Of a stretch of DNA of 21,721 nucleotides, positions 8,133-14,739 are shown piece after piece; position 1 is the first letter of the stretch, and the number at the start of each line of letters is the position of its first letter. The notes beneath the pieces were generated by a model. It had not been told where the DNA came from and made no database searches. It saw nothing but the letters and a program-made list of their open reading frames with translations. The stretch is from the NCBI GenBank assembly GCA_030842085.1, contig JAUUSE010000031.1, positions 1 to 21,721 on the forward strand. Reading direction: 5' to 3'. The position numbers and the translations under genes are program-made. This stretch comes from Timburyella sp030842085. GTDB taxonomy: Bacteria; Bacillota; Clostridia; Oscillospirales; Acutalibacteraceae.

Positions 8133-8328
8133 ATTTGTTTTTATCTGAAATATGAGATTTTGCCGCACCCTTTTCAAATATATAGCTTTCGTTTAGTCTG
8201 CTAAGCGCTTTAATGTTTATGCTTTGAGATATTTTGTTTTTGTGAGCTTTACTGATTGATGAGAGATTAATACACCTCCCATTGTAATTTACAAAGCTTT
8301 GAACAGACAAATTAGTCTTTTTTTTCAT
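8131..8328 (-). CDS. Possible small basic protein, 65 residues
   Basis: The frame begins MKKKTNLSVQSF and is rich in Lys, Ser and Asn, with no membrane segment and no domain I recognise. Support comes mostly from its surroundings: TAATATAAT-like bases and a perfect palindrome lie just upstream on the minus strand, GGTG stands 7 bases before the ATG, and the stop codon touches a hairpin that also has a T-rich tail in this direction. A second, stronger ribosome site GGGAGGTG lies inside the frame (8280-8273) and would serve an ATT codon, which is rarely used. The gene would be convergent with the amidase operon and divergent from ruvC. It could equally be a chance frame or a non-coding transcript. 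Confidence 0.35.
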   Translation of the reverse strand: MKKKTNLSVQSFVNYNGRCINLSSISKAHKNKISQSINIKALSRLNESYIFEKGAAKSHISDKNK

Positions 8329-8364
8329 ATATCGGCACCGCCATACAATTAATTATTATATTAT

Positions 8365-8412
8365 ATTGCCGGCAATGTCCTACATTTACTTATATTTTCA
8401 AAAAAGGACATG
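8365..8412 (-). promoter_or_regulatory. Operator-like palindromes and -10 element before the small minus-strand gene
   Basis: ATTGCCGGCAAT (8365-8376) is a perfect 12-base palindrome. On the minus strand it is followed directly by TATAAT, so it would cover the spacer of a promoter. ATGTCCT (8375-8381) and AGGACAT (8406-8412) form a second, wider inverted repeat. No good -35 hexamer is present, which would fit an activator-dependent promoter. The binding protein is unknown. Confidence 0.35.
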
Positions 8413-8457
8413 TTCTTGCAGAAAAACTCAATTATCTATTATTATGTTTGAATTGTT

Positions 8458-8485
8458 TGCTAAGCTATTGCAAGTATGGTATAAT
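8458..8485 (+). promoter_or_regulatory. Promoter for ruvC
   Basis: TGGTATAAT (8477-8485) is a perfect extended -10 element. A TTG-containing -35-like hexamer lies about 16-17 bases upstream. Transcription would start near 8492, giving a leader of about 130 bases before ruvC. Confidence 0.6.
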
Positions 8486-8623
8486 AATTCAGAAATGCCG
8501 TCAATAAAATCTGCTTAAAACAGGTAAAATATAAGGCTGATATTCTTATTATAAATTTGTTGTCTGCGCAGAGAGGGATGAGGCGGTATATAAATGATGC
8601 ATATTTATAACCGAGGTATATGA

Positions 8624-9112
8624 ATGGTCATTTTAGGAATAGACCCGGGCTACGCCATTGTCGGATTTGGCGTAATAAGCTATGAGGGCAATCATTTTAA
8701 GGTGCTGAGCTACGGCGCTGTAAACACAAAAGCGGGCGTTGATTTTTCTTTACGTCTTAATGACATATACGACGGAGTGACACAGCTGATAAATAAATAT
8801 AAGCCGGATGTAATATCCATAGAAAAGTTGTTTTTTAATACAAACAACAAGACGGCGATAAACGTAGCTGAAGCACGCGGCTGCACTATACTTGCATGTG
8901 TTAAGGCGGGGGTCCCGATTTATGAATATACACCGCTGCAGGTTAAGCAGTCGGTCGTGGGATATGGCCGCGCGGAAAAGCGTCAGGTTATGGAAATGAC
9001 GAGGATGCTGCTTAATCTTGAGAAAATACCCAAGCCGGACGACGCGGCCGACGCGCTTGCCGTGGCGATATGCTGTGCGCATTCATCCGGCTCGTTGCTT
9101 GGCCGGCTATAG
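8624..9112 (+). CDS. ruvC: Holliday junction resolvase RuvC
   Basis: RuvC is a homodimeric endonuclease that resolves Holliday junctions with symmetrical nicks in the final stage of recombination repair. The product has 162 residues, near the usual length. All four acidic metal ligands are present: Asp7 in GIDPG, Glu67 in ISIEKLFF, and Asp140 and Asp143 in the PDDAADALAVAIC segment. The NTNNKTAINVAEARG stretch is the conserved DNA-contact region. The ATG at 8624 follows CGAGG (8612-8616) by 7 bases. ruvA and ruvB lie downstream, but after a 419-base gap and behind their own promoter-like sequence, so co-transcription is uncertain. Confidence 0.97.
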   Translation: MVILGIDPGYAIVGFGVISYEGNHFKVLSYGAVNTKAGVDFSLRLNDIYDGVTQLINKYKPDVISIEKLFFNTNNKTAINVAEARGCTILACVKAGVPIYEYTPLQVKQSVVGYGRAEKRQVMEMTRMLLNLEKIPKPDDAADALAVAICCAHSSGSLLGRL

Positions 9113-9398
9113 CGGCATATGCGGCCTGTGGCTAAAATATGATTTGCGCCCCAATATTGCCGCCGTCGGCAAATAGTCATTAATAAGTCTGAGCTGCAGC
9201 ACGGCATTTTGCAGGGAAGATAAAATTAGGCGGCTGACCTGGGAGAAAGTCGGGCAAACGAGCGCAGCGAGATACTATGCATATAATCTTTATATCATGC
9301 TTTGAGATGCGCATGACTTCTTGAGTTGGCGCCCATACCGTCATAATACTTTCTTGCCTGCCGCACGGCGGATTGGCTATATCAAGCGCGGCAAATAG

Positions 9399-9445
9399 CT
9401 TGCATGCAAGATTATAATTGAAATTCATGCATGGCGTATATACGC
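9399..9445. promoter_or_regulatory. Three perfect palindromes upstream of the ruvAB promoter
   Basis: CTTGCATGCAAG (9399-9410), CATGCATG (9426-9433) and GCGTATATACGC (9434-9445) are each perfect palindromes, the last two adjoining. Their end lies 20 bases before the proposed -35 element at 9465. They could be protein-binding sites or cruciform-prone DNA. None matches the clostridial LexA box. Confidence 0.35.
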
Positions 9446-9455
9446 AGTTTTTAGC
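9442..9455 (+). repeat. 14-base sequence shared with the methyltransferase leader, copy 1
   Basis: ACGCAGTTTTTAGC is identical to 11576-11589. This copy ends 76 bases before the ruvA start and the other 79 bases before the methyltransferase start, so both sequence and placement agree. Confidence 0.4.
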
Positions 9456-9464
9456 TTAATTTAA

Positions 9465-9493
9465 TTGACTTAAAGTAACTGCTGATTTATATA
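9465..9493 (+). promoter_or_regulatory. Promoter for ruvAB
   Basis: TTGACT (9465-9470) and TATATA (9488-9493) are separated by 17 bases; TATACT at 9490-9495 is an alternative -10 at 19 bases. Transcription would begin near 9500, about 30 bases before ruvA, so ruvAB can probably be expressed independently of ruvC. Confidence 0.5.
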
Positions 9494-9531
9494 CTGTATA
9501 TGCTTAAAATATAAAAAGATGGAGAAATAAT

Positions 9532-10131
9532 ATGTTCTATTCATTAACGGGCACTCTAATACTTAAAGATACGTCCATAGCTGTAATAGACTGCGGCGGC
9601 GTGGCTTTTCGATGCTATACCACCCTTAATACTATTAAGGAGCTTCCGCAGCCCGGGGAAACCGCCACTCTTTATACATATTTAAATGTAAAAGAGGACG
9701 CTTTGGATTTATATGGATTTTACACTCCGGCGGAGCTTGAGATATATAAAATACTTATTGGAGTAAACGGGGTTGGCCCAAAAGTCGGAATTGCTATTTT
9801 GTCGGCTTTTACGCCGGACAGGCTTTCGCTTATAATTTCGTCGGGAGATGCAAAATCGCTGACGCAGGCTGGCGGAGTCGGCCCCAAGCTTGCGCAGAGA
9901 ATAGTGCTTGAGCTTAAGGACAAGGTATCGGGCGGCGCAGATGGAGAAGTACTCTCTGATTTAGCTTCGTCCGCGCAGGGCGGCGCAGTGGCGGAGGCTA
10001 TAAACGCACTGACTTCGCTTGGCTATACGCATAACGAGGCCACAAATGCGCTTGCGGGCGTTAATCCGGATTTAAGCGTTGAAGAGATAATAAAAGCTGC
10101 GCTGAAAAATCTTGCAGGGCGGGTGATATAA
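9532..10131 (+). CDS. ruvA: Holliday junction branch migration protein RuvA
   Basis: RuvA binds the four-way junction as a tetramer and loads the RuvB motor. The 199 residues cover all three domains. The N-terminal OB-fold (1-62) carries Glu55-Asp56, the acidic pin that keeps the junction open in the E. coli protein. Two helix-hairpin-helix motifs follow, KILIGVNGVGPKVGIAIL (about 73-90) and LTQAGGVGPKLAQRI (about 110-124). After a flexible linker comes the C-terminal RuvB-contact domain (about 153-197, EAINALTSLGY onward). The ATG follows GGAG (9521-9524) by 7 bases. The stop codon is immediately followed by the ruvB start, so the two are translationally coupled. Confidence 0.97.
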   Translation: MFYSLTGTLILKDTSIAVIDCGGVAFRCYTTLNTIKELPQPGETATLYTYLNVKEDALDLYGFYTPAELEIYKILIGVNGVGPKVGIAILSAFTPDRLSLIISSGDAKSLTQAGGVGPKLAQRIVLELKDKVSGGADGEVLSDLASSAQGGAVAEAINALTSLGYTHNEATNALAGVNPDLSVEEIIKAALKNLAGRVI

Positions 10132-11160
10132 ATGGAAAGATTTGAAGATGCCGGACGCATAACGGCGGCGGAATTTACAAAGCACGATGTAGAAACGGAG
10201 TTTTCATTGCGTCCAAAATCACTTAACGAATATATTGGCCAGGAAAAAGCAAAGGAAAACTTAACAATATACATAGAGGCAGCACGTCATCGCGGCGAAC
10301 CGCTCGACCATGTGCTGCTTTCCGGCCCTCCGGGACTGGGAAAAACAACTTTAGCCGGCGTAATAGCCAATGAAATGGGAGTAAATCTGCGCGTTACATC
10401 CGGCCCAGCGATAGAAAAGCAGGGCGATTTGGCGGCGCTGCTCAGTAATCTTAACGAGGGTGACATTTTGTTTATAGACGAAATTCACCGTCTGCGCCGC
10501 AGCATAGAAGAGGTGCTTTATCCTGCGATGGAGGATTTTGCGCTGGACATAATAATAGGCAAGGGACCGTCGGCGCGCTCTATACGGCTGGATTTGCCAA
10601 AATTTACGCTTGTCGGCGCTACTACGCGTTCGGGTCAGCTTACGGCGCCGCTGCGCGATAGATTTGGCGTTCTGCTCCGGCTGGAGCTTTATTCTCCGCA
10701 GGAGCTTGCAACTATTGTAACGCGGTCGGCCGGCATACTTAAGATTGATATAGACGAAAACGGCGCGTTGGAAATAGCTTCACGTTCGCGCGGTACGCCT
10801 CGAATTGCCAACCGACTTTTAAAGCGTGTCCGCGACGTTGCACAGGTAAAGCACGATGGGAGAATAACTGAAGAGGTAGCACGGCAGGCGCTCGACAGGT
10901 TTGAGATAGATGAAATAGGGCTTGATGATTTTGACAGGCGTATGCTGAAAACAGCAATAGTGAGCTTTGGCGGCGGCCCGGTTGGTCTGGAAACACTTGC
11001 GGCGGCTGTCGGTGAAGAGGCCGTTACCATAGAGGATGTATATGAGCCGTATCTTATGCAAATCGGCTTTCTGACGCGGACAAGCAGGGGCAGATGCGTA
11101 ACTCCTGCGGCTTACCGGCACTTAGGGCTTGACGTGCCGGGCCAGCAGTCCTTTGAATAA
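10132..11160 (+). CDS. ruvB: Holliday junction branch migration helicase RuvB
   Basis: RuvB is the AAA+ hexameric motor that pulls DNA through the RuvA-bound junction. At 342 residues it is full length. Walker A GPPGLGKT lies at 65-72, Walker B ILFIDE at 112-117, sensor 1 LVGATT at 160-165, the arginine finger in PLRDRFG (Arg175), and sensor 2 in RGTPRIANRLL. The C-terminal winged-helix domain ends near GLDVPGQ. The ATG directly abuts the ruvA stop codon, with a GGGCGGGTG-like ribosome site inside the end of ruvA. The queA and tgt genes that often follow ruvB in Firmicutes are absent. Confidence 0.97.
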   Translation: MERFEDAGRITAAEFTKHDVETEFSLRPKSLNEYIGQEKAKENLTIYIEAARHRGEPLDHVLLSGPPGLGKTTLAGVIANEMGVNLRVTSGPAIEKQGDLAALLSNLNEGDILFIDEIHRLRRSIEEVLYPAMEDFALDIIIGKGPSARSIRLDLPKFTLVGATTRSGQLTAPLRDRFGVLLRLELYSPQELATIVTRSAGILKIDIDENGALEIASRSRGTPRIANRLLKRVRDVAQVKHDGRITEEVARQALDRFEIDEIGLDDFDRRMLKTAIVSFGGGPVGLETLAAAVGEEAVTIEDVYEPYLMQIGFLTRTSRGRCVTPAAYRHLGLDVPGQQSFE

Positions 11161-11476
11161 TATAAGATTTTTTTCAGACCACTGTATTAATTGTTCGATG
11201 AGCTATATGTATATTTCTTCAGAATATATTAACATAAAATTGCAAAGCTTGTCTAAGTGATTTTTCGGCGCCTTTTACAATGTTAATTATTTGCATTAGC
11301 GCGCTGTAATGGCTTAACTATTAAATTTCAGTTGTTAATACAGCGTTTTGCGGAATTTACAAGGGTTTACGCTCTCATACTTGCCGCTGGCACACTGATT
11401 GTAAAAGCAACTACTCGGCGCGTAATTTTTCAAAAATAAATGAAAGCTTTATATCTACCGGCGCTTGAGTTTACAT

Positions 11477-11510
11477 AAAATCTGCACAAGCAATGTGCAG
11501 ATTTTGCCTG
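11477..11510. terminator. Perfect hairpin, probable terminator of ruvCAB
   Basis: AAAATCTGCAC (11477-11487) pairs perfectly with GTGCAGATTTT (11495-11505) around a 7-base loop. The A run on one side and T run on the other would let it work in both directions. It lies 316 bases after ruvB, far for a simple terminator, so an unseen short transcript could end here instead. Confidence 0.6.
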
Positions 11511-11548
11511 CTTTCGTATTGCGGCTTAATAAACATCCGGCTTAAGAC

Positions 11549-11611
11549 AGGCAAATTAAAGTTTTAATCTGACTGACGCAGTTTTTAGCCAGGCAGTAAA
11601 GGCAAATTAAA
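11549..11611 (+). repeat. 12-base direct repeat AGGCAAATTAAA, two copies
   Basis: Copies lie at 11549-11560 and 11600-11611, 51 bases apart start to start, bracketing the shared 14-base sequence. Role unknown; paired protein-binding sites would be one explanation. Confidence 0.4.
11576..11589 (+). repeat. 14-base sequence shared with the ruvA leader, copy 2
   Basis: ACGCAGTTTTTAGC is identical to 9442-9455 and stands at nearly the same distance from the next start codon (79 against 76 bases). Confidence 0.4.
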
Positions 11612-11668
11612 ATTTACAGTGAGTATACATTTTAAACGGGAAAATTGTATAAACTTTAGAGGTGTATA

Positions 11669-12529
11669 ATGAAAACGGCAGATAAATGGGTCGATTATGA
11701 GCTGCTCGACGCGACGGACGGCGAACGTCTTGAGCGTTGGGGGGATATTCTACTCATACGTCCCGACCCACAGGTAATATGGCGCAGCGGCCGCAAATCA
11801 CCGCTGTGGAATAATGCTCATGCAAGATATATACGCTCATCTAAGGGCGGCGGCGCATGGGAGATGTATAAAAAAGTACCTGATGTTTGGAGTATATCGT
11901 ACGGCAGGCTGAAGTTTAACTTAAAGCCCATGGGCTTTAAGCATACGGGACTTTTTCCTGAGCAGGCGGTCAATTGGGACATGTATGTAGACATGCTGTC
12001 TGGAATGAAAGGGGCAAAAGTGCTCAATTTATTTGCCTATACCGGCGGTGCGACGCTTGCCTGCCTTGTTGCCGGCGCTGCCGTCACGCATGTCGACGCA
12101 TCTAAGGGCATGGTGGCATGGGCGTCCGACAACGCTGCTTCAAGCGGGCTTAAATCGGCGCCGGTGCGCTGGATTGTCGACGACTGCGTAAAATTCGTCC
12201 AGCGCGAGATACGCCGGGGCAACACCTACGACGGCATAATAATGGACCCTCCGTCATACGGCAGGGGGCCAGGCGGCGAGATCTGGAAGCTTGAGGACAA
12301 AATATATGGCCTTATATCCGACACGGTTAAGCTGCTTAAGAACAAAGCATTTTTAGTGGTAAATTCCTATACCACCGGCCTTTCGCCGGCGGTCATGGAT
12401 TATATGCTTAACGAGACGGCCGTAAATGCTAAGGGCGGCAGCTGCGAATCGTATGAGCTTGGGCTTAGAGTGACGGAGAGCGGATGCTCTCTTCCGTGCG
12501 GTGCAACCTCAGTCTGGCGAAATATATAA
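11669..12529 (+). CDS. Class I SAM-dependent methyltransferase, RlmI/RlmK-like
   Basis: The product has 286 residues and starts at the ATG at 11669, 4 bases after AGAGGTG (11658-11664). The Rossmann core begins with motif I VLNLFAYTGG (118-127), which binds S-adenosylmethionine; HVDASKGMV holds the acidic ribose-binding residue (Asp143); and motif IV is IIMDPPSYGRG (DPPS, 193-196), typical of nucleic-acid methyltransferases. KHTGLFPEQ (91-99) is a hallmark of the COG1092 group that modifies 23S rRNA bases. The N-terminal PUA domain of true RlmI is missing; residues 1-85 are instead a strand-rich region, so the target base cannot be assigned. It stands alone between a 508-base spacer and the ecf operon, 108 bases upstream of ecfA1. 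Confidence 0.85.
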   Translation: MKTADKWVDYELLDATDGERLERWGDILLIRPDPQVIWRSGRKSPLWNNAHARYIRSSKGGGAWEMYKKVPDVWSISYGRLKFNLKPMGFKHTGLFPEQAVNWDMYVDMLSGMKGAKVLNLFAYTGGATLACLVAGAAVTHVDASKGMVAWASDNAASSGLKSAPVRWIVDDCVKFVQREIRRGNTYDGIIMDPPSYGRGPGGEIWKLEDKIYGLISDTVKLLKNKAFLVVNSYTTGLSPAVMDYMLNETAVNAKGGSCESYELGLRVTESGCSLPCGATSVWRNI

Positions 12530-12637
12530 TAGAAACAGTCGCCGAATGTCAGAGAGTGTAAAACGTATATTATTCTTGAAATAAGGACTATTTTATCTGT
12601 TCCAATGAGTAATCTCAATTAACACTTGGGGGAAAGA

Positions 12638-13480
12638 ATGGAAAATATAATAGAAATAAAAGACGTATCGTTTAAATATTCTTCAGAGGAAGAAACTGAA
12701 AATTATGTTTTAAACGATTTGAATATGAATATAGAAAAGGGCTCTTTTACGGCGGTGCTTGGTCATAACGGCTCCGGCAAATCCACACTTGCCAAGCTTA
12801 TAAACGGGCTTCTTAAGCCGGACAGCGGCAGTGTGGAAGTACTTGGAATGTCCACATCAGATGAGAAAAATGAGATAGAAATCCGCCGCAATGTGGGACT
12901 GGTGTTTCAGAACCCCGACAACCAATTGGTAGCAACAATAGTAGAAGAGGACGTCGCTTTTGGCCCGGAAAACTTGGGCCTGCCACCGGAAGAAATTCGG
13001 CGCAGGGTGGACGACGCGCTGAAAAAGGTGGATATGTACGATTACCGAAGCCATGCACCGCACAAGCTGTCGGGCGGGCAGAAGCAGCGTGTGGCAATAG
13101 CCGGGATAATCGCGATGGAGCCGCAGTGCATTGTATTGGACGAGCCAACAGCCATGCTCGACCCAAAGGGGCGCGACGAGGTAATGGATGCCATAATAAG
13201 CCTTAATAAAAATTCCGGCATAACCATAGTGCTTATAACTCATTTTATGGACGAGGCCGTTAAAGCCGACCGCGTGGTGGTAATGGACGCCGGCAATATT
13301 ATAATGGACGATGTACCAAGAAAGGTATTTTCACACGTAAGTGAGCTTAAAGCGATAGGGCTTGACGTCCCGCAGGCGACGGAGCTTGCGTATAGGATGA
13401 ACGCTGCCGGGTATAAAATGCCGAGCGACATACTTACAGAAGAAGAATTTATTAAAGAATTTATTAAAAAATATGCGTAA
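12638..13480 (+). CDS. ecfA1: Energy-coupling factor transporter ATPase EcfA1
   Basis: One of two ATPases that drive ECF-type import of vitamins and metal ions; it works as a heterodimer with EcfA2 on the cytoplasmic face of EcfT. The ATG at 12638, giving 280 residues, is chosen over a TTG four codons upstream because GGGGGAAAG (12628-12636) is then a ribosome site. Walker A GHNGSGKST lies at 42-50, the Q-loop in FQNPDNQ (Gln91), signature LSGGQ at 144-148, Walker B CIVLDE with catalytic Glu169, and the switch His202 in LITHFMDEA. Asn-Pro-Asp-Asn after the Q-loop is characteristic of the A1 type. ecfA2 follows after 9 bases. No S component lies nearby, as expected for a shared (group II) module. 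Confidence 0.95.
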   Translation: MENIIEIKDVSFKYSSEEETENYVLNDLNMNIEKGSFTAVLGHNGSGKSTLAKLINGLLKPDSGSVEVLGMSTSDEKNEIEIRRNVGLVFQNPDNQLVATIVEEDVAFGPENLGLPPEEIRRRVDDALKKVDMYDYRSHAPHKLSGGQKQRVAIAGIIAMEPQCIVLDEPTAMLDPKGRDEVMDAIISLNKNSGITIVLITHFMDEAVKADRVVVMDAGNIIMDDVPRKVFSHVSELKAIGLDVPQATELAYRMNAAGYKMPSDILTEEEFIKEFIKKYA

Positions 13481-13489
13481 AGGTTTGGA

Positions 13490-14359
13490 GTGAGCGATTT
13501 GCCGCTTATAGAGACAAAGGATTTGTCTTATGTTTATTCCGAGGGCACGCCGTATGAGAAAAGGGCGCTGGACAGTGTAAGCATAGATATAGAGGAAAGC
13601 AAGATTACTGCCGTAATAGGCCACACTGGTTCCGGAAAATCTACTCTTATGCAGCAGCTAAACGGCCTTATAAAGCCGACGAGCGGAAAAATATATTTTG
13701 ACGGCCGCGATATATGGAAAAATCCGAAAGAGATAAGGCAGCTGCGGTTTAAGGTGGGGCTTGTGTTCCAGTATCCGGAATATCAGCTGTTTGACGAAAC
13801 AGTTGGCAGCGATATAGCCTTTGGCCCTAAGAACATGGGGCTGGATGAAAAGGAAATAACACGGCGCGTAAGGTTTGCCTCTGAGATGGTAAGCCTTGAT
13901 GAAAAACTGCTTAACAAATCTCCGTTTGAGCTTTCGGGCGGCGAAAAGCGCCGCGCCGCAATAGCCGGCGTAATAGCTATGATGCCGCGTGTGATTGTAC
14001 TTGACGAGCCGACGGCCGGCCTTGACCCGAGAGGGCGTGACGAGATACTCGGCCGACTTTTGGAATATAAGAGGATGACCGACACGACAATGGTTATAGT
14101 GTCACACAGCATGGAGGATGTGGCATATATGGCGGATAGTGTGCTGGTTATGAACAAGGGCAGGCTTATGATGCATGGCAGCGTAAGCGAGGTATTCTCC
14201 CGTGCCGATGAGCTTAAAAGCGTCGGCCTAAACGTACCGGATGTGACAAAGATATTTATGGGGCTAAAATCCGCCGGTGTGGGGATAAGAGACGATATAT
14301 TTACCGTAAAAGACGGCGCAGATGAAATAAAGAGGTATATAGAAGCTAAGGGCAGATAA
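13490..14359 (+). CDS. ecfA2: Energy-coupling factor transporter ATPase EcfA2
   Basis: Partner ATPase of EcfA1, 289 residues from a GTG at 13490, with AAAGG (13479-13483) 6 bases upstream overlapping the ecfA1 stop codon. An in-frame TTG at 13499 behind GGAG (13487-13490) is a possible alternative start. Walker A GHTGSGKST is at 44-52, the Q-loop FQYPEYQLFDETV has Gln94, the signature is LSGGE at 148-152, Walker B VIVLDE ends with Glu173, and the switch is His206 in IVSHSMED. Tyr-Pro-Glu-Tyr after the Q-loop and Glu rather than Gln in the signature identify the A2 type. All catalytic residues are intact. ecfT is not adjacent as usual but 380 bases further on. Confidence 0.95.
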   Translation: MSDLPLIETKDLSYVYSEGTPYEKRALDSVSIDIEESKITAVIGHTGSGKSTLMQQLNGLIKPTSGKIYFDGRDIWKNPKEIRQLRFKVGLVFQYPEYQLFDETVGSDIAFGPKNMGLDEKEITRRVRFASEMVSLDEKLLNKSPFELSGGEKRRAAIAGVIAMMPRVIVLDEPTAGLDPRGRDEILGRLLEYKRMTDTTMVIVSHSMEDVAYMADSVLVMNKGRLMMHGSVSEVFSRADELKSVGLNVPDVTKIFMGLKSAGVGIRDDIFTVKDGADEIKRYIEAKGR

Positions 14360-14739
14360 TAAACTTTTGCACTGTTGTTTCCTTTTGCCGCCAAATAAGA
14401 TAAGTGAAGCGGCAGATTTAAAGATAAGGCGTATGCTTTATAAACCAAATGCGCTGCTTAACAGCTGGTATTGGAGAGCGCGGTTTAATGAGTGAGATAT
14501 GTTGTTAAAATTTGCGGCATTATCTCGTAGTATATTGAATATTTGCATAGCTGCTGCAAAGACGGCTCAGCTTCCAAATATACATGCTGCACAGCAAGGT
14601 ATTGGATGACGGTGAGCCCTAAAAATAGCCGGCGGCACGCCGAAAAGGCACAACTGACGGCAATCCGGCGCGACCGTCTGTAAATGGCGCTGTAGTATGC
14701 GGGACAAACATAAAGCAAATCGAAAGGCTGATTTATTGA
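14360..14739. other. 380-base spacer inside the ecf operon
   Basis: No gene is visible. Inverted repeats include TGCCGC/GCGGCA (14386-14391/14409-14414), GGCTCA/TGAGCC (14564-14569/14613-14618), GACGGT/ACCGTC (14608-14613/14673-14678) and a tight CGGCG/CGCCG hairpin (14630-14642). GGCTCA/TGAGCC and GACGGT/ACCGTC share base 14613, so they are alternative pairings. There is no clear terminator or promoter. ecfA2 and ecfT are normally contiguous, so this may be an inserted or expanded regulatory stretch. Confidence 0.5.

Larger units (their letters stand above)
7878..8623. other. 746-base interval between amidase and ruvC
   Basis: The interval holds a direct repeat GGCGCTGCCG (8000-8009 and 8044-8053), a bidirectional terminator, a possible 65-residue minus-strand gene with an upstream palindrome, and the ruvC promoter, all listed separately. 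The remaining bases (about 7878-8080 and 8486-8610) show nothing I can name. Confidence 0.5.
9113..9531. other. 419-base ruvC-ruvA spacer, rich in palindromes
   Basis: No gene is credible here. A small hairpin, TTGCCG/CGGCAA (9157-9162/9167-9172), lies about 45 bases after ruvC but has no T run. GCATGACTTCTTGAGTTG (9311-9328) matches a sequence at 200-217. Three perfect palindromes (9399-9445), a 14-base sequence shared with the methyltransferase leader (9442-9455) and a promoter (9465-9493) follow. ruvC and ruvAB are normally packed tightly in clostridia, so the length itself is unusual. Confidence 0.5.
11161..11668. other. 508-base spacer after ruvB
   Basis: No gene is visible on either strand. 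It contains a perfect hairpin terminator (11477-11505), a 12-base direct repeat (11549-11560 and 11600-11611) and the second copy of the 14-base sequence (11576-11589). The first 300 bases show nothing that I can name. No convincing promoter for the following methyltransferase gene was found. Confidence 0.5.

Noticed and set aside
8407..8416. LexA-like sequence GGACATGTTC upstream of ruvC
   Set aside because: The half-sites are 2 bases apart instead of the 4 in the Gram-positive GAAC-N4-GTTC box, and the left half has a mismatch.
9180..9428. 82-residue minus-strand frame between ruvC and ruvA
   Set aside because: No ribosome site, no recognisable domain, and the composition of a read-through spacer full of palindromes.
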